The notes beneath the pieces are model-generated. The model did no database searches. It was not told where the DNA came from and was given only the letters and a program-made list of their open reading frames with translations. 64,000 bases of DNA. Source: Caenimonas sp. SL110 (GTDB lineage: Bacteria > Pseudomonadota > Gammaproteobacteria > Burkholderiales > Burkholderiaceae_C). Shown here piece after piece: positions 9,506 to 18,659 of this stretch. The stretch lies in assembly GCF_001044395.1 (NCBI RefSeq), contig NZ_JANU01000039.1, positions 102,385 through 166,384 of the forward strand, given 5' to 3'. Numbering within the stretch: position 1 is the first letter of the stretch; every line of letters starts with the position of its first letter. Position numbers and translations under genes: made by a program.

Positions 9506-10654
9506 GTGCCCGTCATCACCAACATCGAAGACCTGCGAGTGCTCGCACAAAAGCGCGTGCCGCGCATGTTCTACGACTACGCCGATTCCGGCTCCTGGAC
9601 CGAGAGCACCTACCGCGCCAACGAGGCCGATTTCGACCGCATCCTGCTGCGCCAGCGTGTGGCGGTGAACATGGAAAACCGCAGCACGCGCACCAAGATG
9701 ATCGGGCAGGACGTGGCCATGCCCGTTGCCATCGCGCCGACTGGCCTCACGGGCATGCAGCACGCCGACGGCGAGATCCTCGCGGCGCGCTCGGCAAAGA
9801 AATTTGGCATCCCGTTCACGCTGTCCACCATGAGCATCTGCTCTATCGAGGACGTGGCCAAGGAGACCGACAACCATCCGTTCTGGTTCCAGCTCTATGT
9901 GATGCGCGACCGCTCGTTCATCGAAAGCCTGATCGATCGGGCCAAGGCCGCCAACTGCTCTGCCCTCGTGCTCACCCTGGACCTGCAGATCCTCGGCCAG
10001 CGTCACAAGGACCTGAAGAACGGCCTCTCAGCGCCGCCCAAACTCACGATTGCCAACATCGCCAACATGATGACCAAGCCGCGCTGGTGCATGGGCATGC
10101 TGGGCACCAAGCGGCACCAGTTCGGCAACATCGTCGGCCACGTCAAGGGCGTGGACAACATGGGCTCGCTCTCGGAGTGGACCGCCAAGCAGTTCGACCC
10201 TGCCCTGTCGTGGCGCGATGTGGAGTGGATCAAGAGCCGCTGGGGCGGCAAGCTGATCTTGAAGGGCATCCAGGATGCGGAAGACGCCCAACTGGCTGTC
10301 GACAGCGGCGCCGATGCGGTGATCGTGTCGAACCACGGCGGCCGCCAGCTCGATGGCGCGCCCTCTTCCATCTCCGCATTGCCCGGCATCGTCGATGCGG
10401 TCGGCAGAAAAATCGAAGTGCACATGGATGGCGGCATCCGCTCCGGACAGCACGTGCTCAAGGCCATCGCGTTGGGGGCCAAAGGCACCTACATCGGCCG
10501 CTCGATGCTGTATGGCCTGGGCGCGATGGGCGAGCAAGGCGTGGATCACGCGCTGCGCATCATTCACCGCGAGCTGGATCTTTCAATGGCGTTTTGCGGA
10601 CGCACCGACATCGCCCATGTCGACAAGGGCATCCTGCTACCGGGCACCTTCTGA
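9506..10654 (+). CDS. lldD: FMN-dependent alpha-hydroxy-acid dehydrogenase (L-lactate dehydrogenase type)
   Basis: Oxidises an L-2-hydroxy acid, most likely L-lactate, to the 2-oxo acid using FMN, passing electrons to quinone or cytochrome c. GTG start 9506 with GAAGGAG 9 bases upstream. 382 residues, the usual size. Seen: N-terminal YDYADSG with the family's aromatic residues, TLDLQ, the LKGI lysine strand, the active-site SNHGGRQLD near residue 275, and the phosphate-binding DGGIRSG. The neighbour on the opposite strand is a diheme cytochrome c that could be its acceptor, but that is inference. Substrate could also be glycolate or mandelate, which the sequence alone does not settle. Confidence 0.88.
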   Translation: MPVITNIEDLRVLAQKRVPRMFYDYADSGSWTESTYRANEADFDRILLRQRVAVNMENRSTRTKMIGQDVAMPVAIAPTGLTGMQHADGEILAARSAKKFGIPFTLSTMSICSIEDVAKETDNHPFWFQLYVMRDRSFIESLIDRAKAANCSALVLTLDLQILGQRHKDLKNGLSAPPKLTIANIANMMTKPRWCMGMLGTKRHQFGNIVGHVKGVDNMGSLSEWTAKQFDPALSWRDVEWIKSRWGGKLILKGIQDAEDAQLAVDSGADAVIVSNHGGRQLDGAPSSISALPGIVDAVGRKIEVHMDGGIRSGQHVLKAIALGAKGTYIGRSMLYGLGAMGEQGVDHALRIIHRELDLSMAFCGRTDIAHVDKGILLPGTF

Positions 10655-10678
10655 CGGGCGCTGTCCGCTGCTATCGGC

Positions 10679-11572
10679 CTATTTGTTTCCGGCGGCGCGC
10701 GGCGGCACGGTCTTCAGGAATTCATAGAGCGCCTGCGCATCGACATCGTTCATCTTGCTGAGCGAATCGAACGGCATGACCTTGATCGGCGTGCCGTCCG
10801 GGCGCTTGCCCGATCGCAGCATCGCGACAAACTGCGCGCTGTCCTTGTAGTTCTTCATGGCCGAACCTTCGCCCGGCGTGATGTTGGCGGCAGCGGGCCA
10901 GTCCGGCGGGCCGCCTGCGATCTTGCCGCCCGAGAGATGCTCGCCGTGGCAGCCGATGCACATGTTCGCGACGTAGGCACCGTGCTTTGCGTTCACCGCC
11001 TCGGGAATCGGTTGTGCAGGGGGCAAGGTGTGATTGATGCGTTCGGCAGCGTCCGGTATCGCGCCGAAACCGTACATCACGCGCGCGGGTAGCGGAAGCC
11101 TGATGACCGCCTCACCCCCTGTGACCGGAGTGAGACTGCGCGCGTAAGCAACCAGTGAGGCCAGGTCCTGGTCGGTGAACCGGTTGTAGTCCTCGCTGGG
11201 CATCACCATGGCGGGCTGCCCGTTGGGTTTGACGCCATGGCGGATGATGCGCACCCAGTCTTCGGGCTTGTAGTTGCCCACCACGCCGGCCGAAGTGATA
11301 TTGGAGCCACGCAGCTGCACGCTGTCGGTCTTGACGAAATCGCGTCCGGCGCCATTGGCTCCGTGGCAGTCGACGCAGCCACGCGATTCAAACAGGTACT
11401 TGCCGCGAGCAAGGGATTGCGCATCGGTCGCATAGGGCACAGCCTTGACGTTGACGGCGACGGTGCGCGACTTCTTGCGTTCGAAGAGCTGGAGACCGGC
11501 GGCAATGGCCAGCACCAGGAGAAGAACCAGCGCGCCAACGCCGGCGGCGGTCCATTTGAGCCATGGCTTCAT
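10679..11572 (-). CDS. membrane-anchored diheme cytochrome c
   Basis: 297 residues. An N-terminal hydrophobic segment (about residues 9-29) anchors or exports the protein, followed by two cytochrome c domains with heme-attachment motifs CVDCH and CIGCH, and methionine-bearing stretches downstream of each that could supply the sixth ligand. ATG 11572 is preceded by AGGAG at 6 bases. Composition resembles the cytochrome c subunits associated with alcohol or gluconate dehydrogenases, but no such dehydrogenase lies beside it; the convergent FMN lactate-type dehydrogenase ends 24 bases away. Role: periplasmic electron transfer, partner unknown. Confidence 0.88.
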   Translation of the reverse strand: MKPWLKWTAAGVGALVLLLVLAIAAGLQLFERKKSRTVAVNVKAVPYATDAQSLARGKYLFESRGCVDCHGANGAGRDFVKTDSVQLRGSNITSAGVVGNYKPEDWVRIIRHGVKPNGQPAMVMPSEDYNRFTDQDLASLVAYARSLTPVTGGEAVIRLPLPARVMYGFGAIPDAAERINHTLPPAQPIPEAVNAKHGAYVANMCIGCHGEHLSGGKIAGGPPDWPAAANITPGEGSAMKNYKDSAQFVAMLRSGKRPDGTPIKVMPFDSLSKMNDVDAQALYEFLKTVPPRAAGNK

Positions 11573-11663
11573 GAAGTGCTCCTCGGCCTGCCTTGTGGGC
11601 GGCCCCTCGTGTTGTTCGGGTCGAACTCGCGATTCTAGAAACTGGCAGCAAGCTCGTCAGTGA

Positions 11664-12944
11664 ATGATTTCACACGCGCCTGCCGATCCGGTCAAGACGC
11701 AAAATCGGGCAGTGCCGCCAGCCACCCCCATCCGCCGAATTGCCCATCTCGACATGGACGCCTTCTTCGCGTCCGTGGAGCTGTTGCGTTACCCGCAGCT
11801 CAAGGGCCTGCCGGTGGTGATCGGCGGCGGGCGGCGCAAGGTCGACGAGATGATCCGCGAGCGCTACGACGGCCTGCCGTCTGGCGAGATCCCGGCGTCG
11901 GCGTTCCCGCTCCTGAAGGACTATGTGGGGCGCGGCGTCATCACCACCGCCACCTACGCCGCGCGCCAGTTCGGCGTCGGCTCGGCCATGGGAATGATGA
12001 AGGCGGCAAGGCTGTGCCCCCAGGCGCTGGTGCTGCCGGTCGACTTCGACGAAGTGCGCAAGTACTCACGGCTGTTCAAGAGCACCATCGCCGAGATCGC
12101 GCCGCTGGTGGAAGACAGGGGCGTCGATGAGGTCTATATCGACTTCACCGATGTGCCCGGCGGCCAGCGCGAAGGCGGGCGTGTGCTGGCCCGCCTGATC
12201 CAGCGCGCGATCCACGAACGCACCGGCCTCACCTGCTCCATCGGGGTTGCCCCCAACAAGCTCATCGCCAAGATGGCGAGCGAGTTCAAGAAGCCCAACG
12301 GCATTTCGGTGGTGTACCAGCAGGACGTGGAGACGATGATCTGGCCTCTGCCAGTGCGCAAGATCAATGGCATCGGTCCCAAGGCGGAGATCAAGCTCAC
12401 GAAGCTGCACCTGCACACCATCGGTGACATCGCGCGGCAAGAGCGCGACTGGCTGATCGACAACTTCGGCCAGTCGTATGGCGCGTGGATGCACGACGCA
12501 GCCTGGGGCCGGGACGACCGCCCTGTCGTCACCGAAAGCGAACCCGTGTCGATGAGCCGCGAGACCACATTCGAGCGCGATCTGCACGCCGTGCGTGACC
12601 GCGCCGAGCTGGGTGCCATCTTCACCGACCTGTGCACGCGGGTCGCTGAGGACCTCAGGCGCAAGGGCTACGTCGGAAAGACGATTGGCATCAAGCTGCG
12701 CTATGAAGACTTCCGCACCGCCACGCGCGACCTGACGCTGCCCCAATTCACCGACAGTGCGAAAACGATCCGCCAGGCGGCCGGTCAATGCCTCAAGCGC
12801 GTGGACCTCAAACAGAAGCTGCGCCTGCTGGGCGTGCGTGTGGGCAAGCTGGCGAAAGCCGGTTCGGACGAAGCGATGGGCATCGCAGCCGAGCCCACCC
12901 CGGTCGGGCGCGTGGCCGAAGCAACGCCCGACCTGTTCGGCTGA
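11664..12944 (+). CDS. dinB: DNA polymerase IV (Y family, long betaproteobacterial form)
   Basis: Translesion polymerase, 426 residues against about 350 in E. coli. Seen: palm motif HLDMDAFFASVE with the first catalytic Asp, DEVYIDF (catalytic acid pair region), SIGVAPNKLIAKMAS, helix-hairpin-helix NGIGPKAEIKL, and a little-finger domain to the C-terminus. The extra length is an insertion after the palm motif (about residues 55-85) seen in Burkholderiales homologues. No beta-clamp motif was confirmed. The start is ATG 11664; the ribosome site is weak. I did not recognise a LexA box in the 91 bases shared with the divergent cytochrome gene. Confidence 0.93.
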   Translation: MISHAPADPVKTQNRAVPPATPIRRIAHLDMDAFFASVELLRYPQLKGLPVVIGGGRRKVDEMIRERYDGLPSGEIPASAFPLLKDYVGRGVITTATYAARQFGVGSAMGMMKAARLCPQALVLPVDFDEVRKYSRLFKSTIAEIAPLVEDRGVDEVYIDFTDVPGGQREGGRVLARLIQRAIHERTGLTCSIGVAPNKLIAKMASEFKKPNGISVVYQQDVETMIWPLPVRKINGIGPKAEIKLTKLHLHTIGDIARQERDWLIDNFGQSYGAWMHDAAWGRDDRPVVTESEPVSMSRETTFERDLHAVRDRAELGAIFTDLCTRVAEDLRRKGYVGKTIGIKLRYEDFRTATRDLTLPQFTDSAKTIRQAAGQCLKRVDLKQKLRLLGVRVGKLAKAGSDEAMGIAAEPTPVGRVAEATPDLFG

Positions 12945-13038
12945 AGCCGAGACCAAAGGGTTCGCGCGGAACGCCACCGTGGCAGTTCGTTACCCAGTCA
13001 GGCATCAACGATTCGCCGCACCGGCCAAGGAATACCCA

Positions 13039-13956
13039 TTGATTCATCTGACTGCCCCTGTCACCGCGCAAGCGCTCGCACCCGCGCCCCAACTGTCTTG
13101 CGCCTGCGACGCGCAGCCGCTCGTGATAACGCTCCCGGGTCATGCCCGGGTCGACGCGCACGCATCCGCCGTACAGCACCCGCCCGAGGGGCTGGACGCT
13201 GATCGCGGCGGTGCCAGTTTGACGCTGCTGGACTTCGTGGACAGGCCCACGACCCAGCTGCTGACCTATGAATTGCGGCGTCTGCTTCGATTTCCGGTGC
13301 CGCTTCAACTTTGGGCCAATGGCGCTCTGGCGCAGGCCGTCAAGGTAGGGAACAGCGAAGCGATCCACTTTTACATGGCGTTCGTTGCCGATAGTGACAA
13401 GCTGGCAGAGGGCGACAAGCAGCGCCTTCTTTGCGGTCGCTCCCGTTTCGACCAGGGCACTTCGTTACTGCATCAGGCGGCGCGCGGTTTCGGGACGGGG
13501 CGGCCGCTCACCCGCGAGCAAACCTTTTCGGCCGGCATTTACCTGAGCAAACTCCTGTCACTGCCAATGCTGGAAAGCTTCAAGCTGGATGTGATTGGCG
13601 AGCTCAGTGTCTACGACAACCTTGGACTTCAGACCAGCGCGCGCGCCGCCATGCTCCGAGGCGATCTCGGCCTGGTCACCACAATGATGTGCGCAATCCT
13701 TGATGCACGATCGACGGCGCAGGAACGCGCCGAGCGCCTCGAAGTGCTGGGGGTGCGCCCTGACGCGCTGCTGGAGGCGCTGCAGGGTAGCGGCGATTTT
13801 CCGGGTTCGCTGATGACGCTCAAATCACTTCTGGGAGAACCTGGACACCGAGCCATCGATGCGCCGGCCCATCCGGCCCCCTGGACCGCGAGGGTGAGCG
13901 CCCGGGCAGCAGCCTTCGTCGCAGGAGCGCGCCGCACATCAGCCCAGGCACGCTGA
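13039..13956 (+). CDS. uncharacterised protein, weak ankyrin-like helical repeats
   Basis: Not recognised. The frame is open from inside dinB, but TTG 13039 has AAGGAA 6 bases upstream and starts after the dinB stop, giving 305 residues; GTG 12979 is an alternative without a clear ribosome site. The first 60 residues are Ala/Pro-rich and unstructured-looking. Helical stretches such as LAQAVKVGNSEAIHFYMAF and AAMLRGDLGLVTTMMCAIL have the spacing of ankyrin helix pairs, with TSLLHQAARGFG nearby. No signal peptide or membrane segment. An effector-like or regulatory adaptor role would fit such a protein but is only a guess. A CCCGGG-TCATG-CCCGGG palindrome lies inside the 5' part (about 13133-13149). 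Confidence 0.6.
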   Translation: MIHLTAPVTAQALAPAPQLSCACDAQPLVITLPGHARVDAHASAVQHPPEGLDADRGGASLTLLDFVDRPTTQLLTYELRRLLRFPVPLQLWANGALAQAVKVGNSEAIHFYMAFVADSDKLAEGDKQRLLCGRSRFDQGTSLLHQAARGFGTGRPLTREQTFSAGIYLSKLLSLPMLESFKLDVIGELSVYDNLGLQTSARAAMLRGDLGLVTTMMCAILDARSTAQERAERLEVLGVRPDALLEALQGSGDFPGSLMTLKSLLGEPGHRAIDAPAHPAPWTARVSARAAAFVAGARRTSAQAR

Positions 13957-14012
13957 CCGCGCTCCTGAAATGTCCGCCACCGGGTCTCGCCCTTGTCCTA
14001 CGGCCGGTTGAC

Positions 14013-14042
14013 TTGACAGTGAACTTACGCGGGACTTACATT
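14013..14042 (+). promoter_or_regulatory. candidate sigma-70 promoter for the 14090 gene
   Basis: TTGACA at 14013-14018, then TACATT at 14037-14042 with an 18-base spacer (or TTACAT with 17). The surrounding 133-base gap is unusually A/T-rich for this window and has several CTTAC words. Predicted start of transcription is about 40 bases before the ATG. Confidence 0.45.
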
Positions 14043-14089
14043 GTTCTTACGCGATTCTTACAAACAACACCCGACCTTTTGAGCCCGAA

Positions 14090-14353
14090 ATGACCCTCGA
14101 CCAGATCCAGCGAATCAAGAAGTGGCACGTCGCTCATCGCCTGGATCACCCGGTCGAATACCACCTGTGGGACCTGATCCTCACGCTGTGGGTCATGGGG
14201 CTGGTCGGTTGGGTTCCGGGTTATGTTTTCGAGCAGTGGTGGCTGATTCCGCTGAGCGGTATCGCGATGGCCGCACCCAGCCTCTATGTCCAATGGCGCC
14301 GGAAGGCCCACCGCGAACGCAGGTTGCGTTGCGACTGGATCGGCCACGCCTGA
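14090..14353 (+). CDS. small two-helix inner-membrane protein
   Basis: 87 residues with no family I can name. After a basic N-terminus (HRLDHPVEYHLWD) there are two adjoining hydrophobic segments, about residues 28-45 and 49-66, and a very basic tail (RRKAHRERRLR), which predicts both ends in the cytoplasm. Codon use is like its neighbours. It stands alone, with a candidate promoter upstream and a separate gene 82 bases downstream. Function unknown. Confidence 0.65.
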   Translation: MTLDQIQRIKKWHVAHRLDHPVEYHLWDLILTLWVMGLVGWVPGYVFEQWWLIPLSGIAMAAPSLYVQWRRKAHRERRLRCDWIGHA

Positions 14354-14434
14354 CTAGAAGGCTAGCTGTCTCGCAGTTGGCAGCGCTGCGACAACCGCTG
14401 CGCTTACATTGGCGCACCGAACCGAAGGACCGCC

Positions 14435-15265
14435 ATGCAATGCTTTTCCCTCACCGAACAGGATCACATCGCGCACCTGGTGCTCAATCGTCCCGAAGCG
14501 ATGAACACCATGCATCCGCTCTTCTGGCGCGAGCTCGATGAAGCGCTGACGAAGGTGCACAGGGAAGGCTCGGCTCGCGCGCTTGTCATTTCATCCACGG
14601 GCAAGCACTTCAGCGCTGGGATGTCGCTGGACACTTTCTCTGGCAACCACCTGATGGACGACACCACGCCCGCAGGCCGCGCCGCGATCTTCGACGTCGT
14701 GACCGATATCCAGACCACGTTCACCAAAATCGAGACCTTGCGCATCCCGGTGATCGCGGCAATACAGGGCGGCTGCATTGGCGGCGCGGTGGACATGGTA
14801 ACAGCGTGCTGCATCCGCTATGCGACGGCCGATGCCTTCTTCTGCATCCAGGAGATCAACATCGGCATGGTGGCCGACGTCGGCACGCTGCAGCGCCTGC
14901 CCAAGCTGATTCCGTTGGGAGTGGTCAAGGAGCTGGCTTACACCGGACGCCGAATGCCCGCAGCCAGGGCGCGCGAATACGGGCTGGTCAACGAAGTGTT
15001 CGACACGCAGGCGGTCATGCTGGAAGCCGCCATGCAATGCGCGCGTGAAATTGCAGCCAAGCCGCCTGTTGCCGTATGGGGCACCAAGCAGGTGATCAAC
15101 TACACACGCGACCACTCGGTGGAAGATTCGCTGCGCCAGATGGGCTGGGTGCAAGGCGCCATCTGGAGCAACGCGAATGTGCGCGAATCGGTGACGGCGA
15201 TGAAAGAAAAGCGGGCCGCAACGTTTGCAGGCTTGCCGCCAGTCGGCTCGTTCCTGGACCTCTGA
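14435..15265 (+). CDS. crotonase-family protein, dienoyl-CoA isomerase-like
   Basis: 276-residue enoyl-CoA hydratase/isomerase fold. Seen: NRPEAMNTM near residue 20, the oxyanion-hole stretch KHFSAGMSL, and GGCIGGAVDMV. The stretch INIGMVADVGTLQRLPK closely follows the delta(3,5)-delta(2,4)-dienoyl-CoA isomerase (ECH1) signature, where the two acidic residues move the double bonds; ordinary hydratases differ there. It would help degrade unsaturated fatty acids with odd-position double bonds. AAGGA sits 6 bases upstream of the ATG. It converges on queF with a 2-base gap. A plain hydratase remains the main alternative. Confidence 0.82.
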   Translation: MQCFSLTEQDHIAHLVLNRPEAMNTMHPLFWRELDEALTKVHREGSARALVISSTGKHFSAGMSLDTFSGNHLMDDTTPAGRAAIFDVVTDIQTTFTKIETLRIPVIAAIQGGCIGGAVDMVTACCIRYATADAFFCIQEINIGMVADVGTLQRLPKLIPLGVVKELAYTGRRMPAARAREYGLVNEVFDTQAVMLEAAMQCAREIAAKPPVAVWGTKQVINYTRDHSVEDSLRQMGWVQGAIWSNANVRESVTAMKEKRAATFAGLPPVGSFLDL

Positions 15266-15267
15266 AA

Positions 15268-16128
15268 TTACTGCCGTGCGGTGCGTGCGTTGCCCGGCAT
15301 CGCGCAAGGGTGGCTTGCGCGAAACGGATTGATGTCCAGGCCGCCGCGCCGCGTGTACCGCGCATAGACCGACAGGCGCACCGGTTTGCAGCGAGCCTGT
15401 ATGTCCATGAACATCCGTTCGACGCATTGCTCGTGAAACTCGTTGTGATTGCGAAAGCTCACGATGTAGCGCAGCAACCCGCCCTGGTCGATCTGCGGGC
15501 CGCTGTAGCGGATCTGCACACTGCCCCAGTCGGGCTGGCCGGTGACCAGGCAGTTGCTCTTGAGCAGGTTGCTGGTCAACACCTCGTCGACGGGCTTTTC
15601 GTCCGACGCTGCCGACAGCAGTGAGGCATCGGGCGTGTATTGGGTGCACTCGATATCCAGGCGGTCGAGACTGAGCCCTTCGAGCTCCTGGGTCTTCTCG
15701 CGCTCGAACATGTCCGGCATCACCAGCCGCACGCCGACAGACGATTGCGAAGGCGCGCCGCGCCAAACCGCCTCGCTGATGTCTGCGCGGATGCGGTCGC
15801 GCACTTCATCGGATGATTCAAAACGCGTGTTGGTGAAGCTGCCCAGGTACAGCTTGAACGACTTGCTCTCGACGATGTTGGCGGTTTCGCACGGCACCGT
15901 GATGTGCGCGATGGCAACCTGCGGCTTGCCGCGCGGCGTGAGCCAGCTCAGCTCGAACGCGGTCCACAGATCGGCGCCGAAGAACGGGACCACGGGGCCA
16001 AGACCCAGTTCGCCTCGCGCCGGCGTGCGCGAGATCGGAAAAAGCAGCGATGCGTCGTAGTGATCCGCATAGGCAGCGGGTTTGCCCAGCAGCGAATCCT
16101 GCGGCTTGTTGTCGTTGGTCGTGGTCAT
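15268..16128 (-). CDS. queF: NADPH-dependent 7-cyano-7-deazaguanine reductase
   Basis: Reduces preQ0 to preQ1 in queuosine synthesis; cytosolic. 286 residues, the long two-T-fold-domain form of proteobacteria. Seen: the QueF NADPH motif region [11 protein letters not shown], the catalytic-cysteine stretch [13 protein letters not shown] and the downstream [10 protein letters not shown]. Last gene of a four- or five-gene minus-strand operon; its ATG overlaps the stop of the hydrolase gene (ATGA), so translation is probably coupled. There are no other queuosine genes in the window. Confidence 0.95.
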   Translation of the reverse strand: MTTTNDNKPQDSLLGKPAAYADHYDASLLFPISRTPARGELGLGPVVPFFGADLWTAFELSWLTPRGKPQVAIAHITVPCETANIVESKSFKLYLGSFTNTRFESSDEVRDRIRADISEAVWRGAPSQSSVGVRLVMPDMFEREKTQELEGLSLDRLDIECTQYTPDASLLSAASDEKPVDEVLTSNLLKSNCLVTGQPDWGSVQIRYSGPQIDQGGLLRYIVSFRNHNEFHEQCVERMFMDIQARCKPVRLSVYARYTRRGGLDINPFRASHPCAMPGNARTARQ

Positions 16129-17021
16129 CAGGCGAGTTTCATGTGCGGCACGAGCGGCGCGAGCAAGCGCTCCACAACGCCGGGCGGCAGGTCGTGGCCC
16201 ATGCCTTCGATGCCATGGAGCCTGGCACCGGGTATGCGCCGGGCCGTGTCATGGCCGCAGGCGAACGGCACGAGCGGGTCGGCATGTCCGTGCATCACCA
16301 GCGTGGGGGCCTTGATCGACTGCAGTTCGTCCGCGCGCGCGGCATCGGCGGCAATGGCGACCATCTGTCGCATCGTGCCCTGCGGGTGGAAGTTGCGTTT
16401 TGTGGAAAGGCGAATGCGGTCACGCAGCACTGACTCGTCAACCGGAAATGCGGGGCTGCCAATCACCTGGAACAGCTTGACGAAGTGATCGACGATGGCG
16501 TCTTCGGATTTGCCAGACGGACGGCTCATCAGCGTCCGCAGCACATGCGACTTCGGCCCCGGCAAGAACCGCGCGCCACTTGAACTCATGATGCTGGTCA
16601 GGCTCGACACGCGCGCTGGAGCAGCCAGCGCGACTCGCTGCGCAATCATCCCGCCCATGCTCACACCCACAACGTGTGCCTTTGCGATGCCCAGCGCATC
16701 GAGCACACCGATGGCGTCGAGCCCCATGTCCTTCAATGCGTAAGGCGGCCTGATCGGAAACCCCACGCGGAACTTGAGGCTTGCCCACACGACATTGGGA
16801 ACACCCAGTTGATCCATCTTCTGCGACAGGCCGATGTCGCGGTTGTCAAAGCGCACCACGCGAAACCCTGCGTCAACCAGCGCCTGGACAAATTCCTGCG
16901 GCCAGGCAGTGAGCTGCATGCCCAGGCCCATGATGAGGAGCACGACCGGGCGAGCGGCCTGGCTGCCATCGGCGCCCGAATCTTCGACTTCGACACGGAT
17001 GCCGTTGGCCAGGACGATCAC
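16128..17021 (-). CDS. alpha/beta-fold hydrolase
   Basis: 297 residues from GTG 17021, whose last two bases form the upstream gene's TGA (GTGA overlap); the longer frame from 17060 would overlap that gene by 43 bases for no benefit. Seen: oxyanion loop [17 protein letters not shown], nucleophile elbow [10 protein letters not shown], and the catalytic His near the C-terminus in [11 protein letters not shown]. This resembles the esterase family annotated as aclacinomycin methylesterase-like or pimeloyl-ester carboxylesterase-like; the substrate cannot be told. The operon context (hydroxylase upstream, queF downstream) does not define it. Confidence 0.85.
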   Translation of the reverse strand: MIVLANGIRVEVEDSGADGSQAARPVVLLIMGLGMQLTAWPQEFVQALVDAGFRVVRFDNRDIGLSQKMDQLGVPNVVWASLKFRVGFPIRPPYALKDMGLDAIGVLDALGIAKAHVVGVSMGGMIAQRVALAAPARVSSLTSIMSSSGARFLPGPKSHVLRTLMSRPSGKSEDAIVDHFVKLFQVIGSPAFPVDESVLRDRIRLSTKRNFHPQGTMRQMVAIAADAARADELQSIKAPTLVMHGHADPLVPFACGHDTARRIPGARLHGIEGMGHDLPPGVVERLLAPLVPHMKLA

Positions 17022-17881
17022 TCGAACCGCCTCTCGCGCAGCCACTTGGTGGCGATCCACTTTTCGCCGGCCAGCACCGGTGCGCCCCCGTGCAAGGTCT
17101 TGGTGGAAGGGTGCGCGCGCTCGTAGCTGAAAAACACGGCGTTGCCGCGCTTGGGCGCGACTTCAAGGTGGATGTCGGGGAAGCTCGTGCCGCCGCCTTT
17201 TTCAGGTTCGCCCAGGTACATGACGATGGTCGCCACGCGCTGGCCGCCACGCTTGAGGATTGTCGGCGTGCCGGGCTCGTTGGGATCGAAATAATCGTAG
17301 TGCGGCTTGTACTCAGTGCCCGGCTGGTAGTGCAGCACCTGCAGTCCTTCGCCGTTTTCTTCGGGCCACGAGAAGATATGAGCCAGGCGCTTTTCGATCT
17401 TGCGAACGATGTCATTTTCGCCGCGCTGGAAGAACATGCCGTTGCTGGTGCGGTCGGCATTGATTTCTTCGCCGCCGGTCTTGGTCTGCACGGTGAGCGA
17501 TCGCGCCAGCCGGGGACGCGCCGCCGCGATCAGCTCGTCGCATTCCTCATCGGACAAAAGCCCGCCCAAGACGATGACGCGCGGCGAATGCATCACCTGC
17601 AAGACACAGACCTTGCGATCGCCGCCATCGATGTAAAGCGGCGATTCATCCAGGGGTGCATCGGGCACGGGCACAGCCGGTGGAAGCCCCGAATCGACAG
17701 CCTTTTGTTCGAGGTGGCCGCGCAGCGTCGACTCCATCGCCTCGATTGCCACATCCTCTGCCCATCCGGAAGCGAGCATCGACTTGAGGACGGACTCAGC
17801 GCTGTGACCAGCCTGGGCCTGGTCGACGATCCACTGGCGCAACTGGGGCGTGATCTGCTGTGAGGATTGTGTGGTGCTCAT
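17018..17881 (-). CDS. 2-oxoglutarate/Fe(II) prolyl 4-hydroxylase-like protein
   Basis: 287 residues. N-terminal 80 residues form a small helical region; residues about 105-285 are the double-stranded beta-helix domain. Iron ligands are visible as the His and Asp of HYDYFDP and the later His of TLHGG, and the 2-oxoglutarate-binding Lys in KWIATKW. The proteobacterial P4H family hydroxylates proline in protein targets (EF-Tu in one studied case); target here unknown. ATG 17881 overlaps the yaaA stop and its own stop overlaps the hydrolase GTG, so it sits inside a strictly coupled operon. Confidence 0.88.
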   Translation of the reverse strand: MSTTQSSQQITPQLRQWIVDQAQAGHSAESVLKSMLASGWAEDVAIEAMESTLRGHLEQKAVDSGLPPAVPVPDAPLDESPLYIDGGDRKVCVLQVMHSPRVIVLGGLLSDEECDELIAAARPRLARSLTVQTKTGGEEINADRTSNGMFFQRGENDIVRKIEKRLAHIFSWPEENGEGLQVLHYQPGTEYKPHYDYFDPNEPGTPTILKRGGQRVATIVMYLGEPEKGGGTSFPDIHLEVAPKRGNAVFFSYERAHPSTKTLHGGAPVLAGEKWIATKWLRERRFE

Positions 17882-18651
17882 GATGTTCTACGTCGAAAAA
17901 CAAGACGGTCGGGCCGCGAGGCGGACCCATCGAAAGCATAGCCTTGCTCGGTAAACCCCTCCAGCTGAGCTGGCAGGGTGACCTTGTTGAGGGTAGCGTA
18001 ACGCGCCATCAGGCCGCGTGCCTGCTTGGCAAAGAAACTCACGATGCGCCAGGCGCCCGGCTTGCCCTCTTCAAACACGCAGTCGATGACCGTGGCCTTC
18101 AGGCGCTGGCGATCGACCACTTTCGCGTACTCCAGCGAAGCGAGGTTCACCACCACCGGCGTGAGGTCGGCCGCCAGGCGCCGGTTGAGATAGGCGGCAA
18201 CGCGCTCATTCCAGAATTCGTAAAGGTTGCGCTTGCCCCCGACTGCAAGCTGCGTACCCATTTCCAGGCGGTACGGCTGCATGCGGTCCATGGGCCTCAG
18301 AACGCCGTATAGACCGCTGAGGATGCACAGATGATCCTGCGCCCATGCGAGGTCGTCGGCCGACAGCGTGCGGGCGGCAAGCCCGTCATAGACATCGCCG
18401 TTGAAGGCCAGGGCCGCCTGCCGCGAATTGTTCGCCGTGAATCGGGGCGACCATGCCTGGTATCGCGCCACGTTGAGTGCCGCCAGCGCGTCGCTGATGT
18501 CCATGAGCTTGCCCACCTGTAGCGGCGATTTTTCGCGCAGCACATGGATGAGTTCCTGCGATTGATCCACGAAAAGGGGCCGGGTGTGGGGCAGGTCGGC
18601 GATCGGGGAGTCGTAGTCCAGCGACTTGGCCGGCGAGAGCAGAAACAGCAT
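17878..18651 (-). CDS. yaaA: YaaA/UPF0246 peroxide stress protein
   Basis: Limits intracellular free iron and oxidative DNA damage under peroxide stress in E. coli. 257 residues from ATG 18651, almost exactly E. coli length; the open frame upstream to 18981 antisense-overlaps nothing useful and shows no homology pattern. Conserved stretches: MLFLLSPAKSLDY, FNGDVYDGL, LSGLYGVLRP, GKRNLYEFW and GYAFD. It begins 8 bases after the small membrane gene and is coupled to the hydroxylase. Pairing with an Fe(II) enzyme is suggestive but unproven. Confidence 0.93.
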   Translation of the reverse strand: MLFLLSPAKSLDYDSPIADLPHTRPLFVDQSQELIHVLREKSPLQVGKLMDISDALAALNVARYQAWSPRFTANNSRQAALAFNGDVYDGLAARTLSADDLAWAQDHLCILSGLYGVLRPMDRMQPYRLEMGTQLAVGGKRNLYEFWNERVAAYLNRRLAADLTPVVVNLASLEYAKVVDRQRLKATVIDCVFEEGKPGAWRIVSFFAKQARGLMARYATLNKVTLPAQLEGFTEQGYAFDGSASRPDRLVFRRRTS

Positions 18652-18659
18652 CCGCCGGA

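Noticed and set aside
11573..11663. LexA/SOS box before dinB
   Set aside because: No CTGT-N8-ACAG-like sequence seen.
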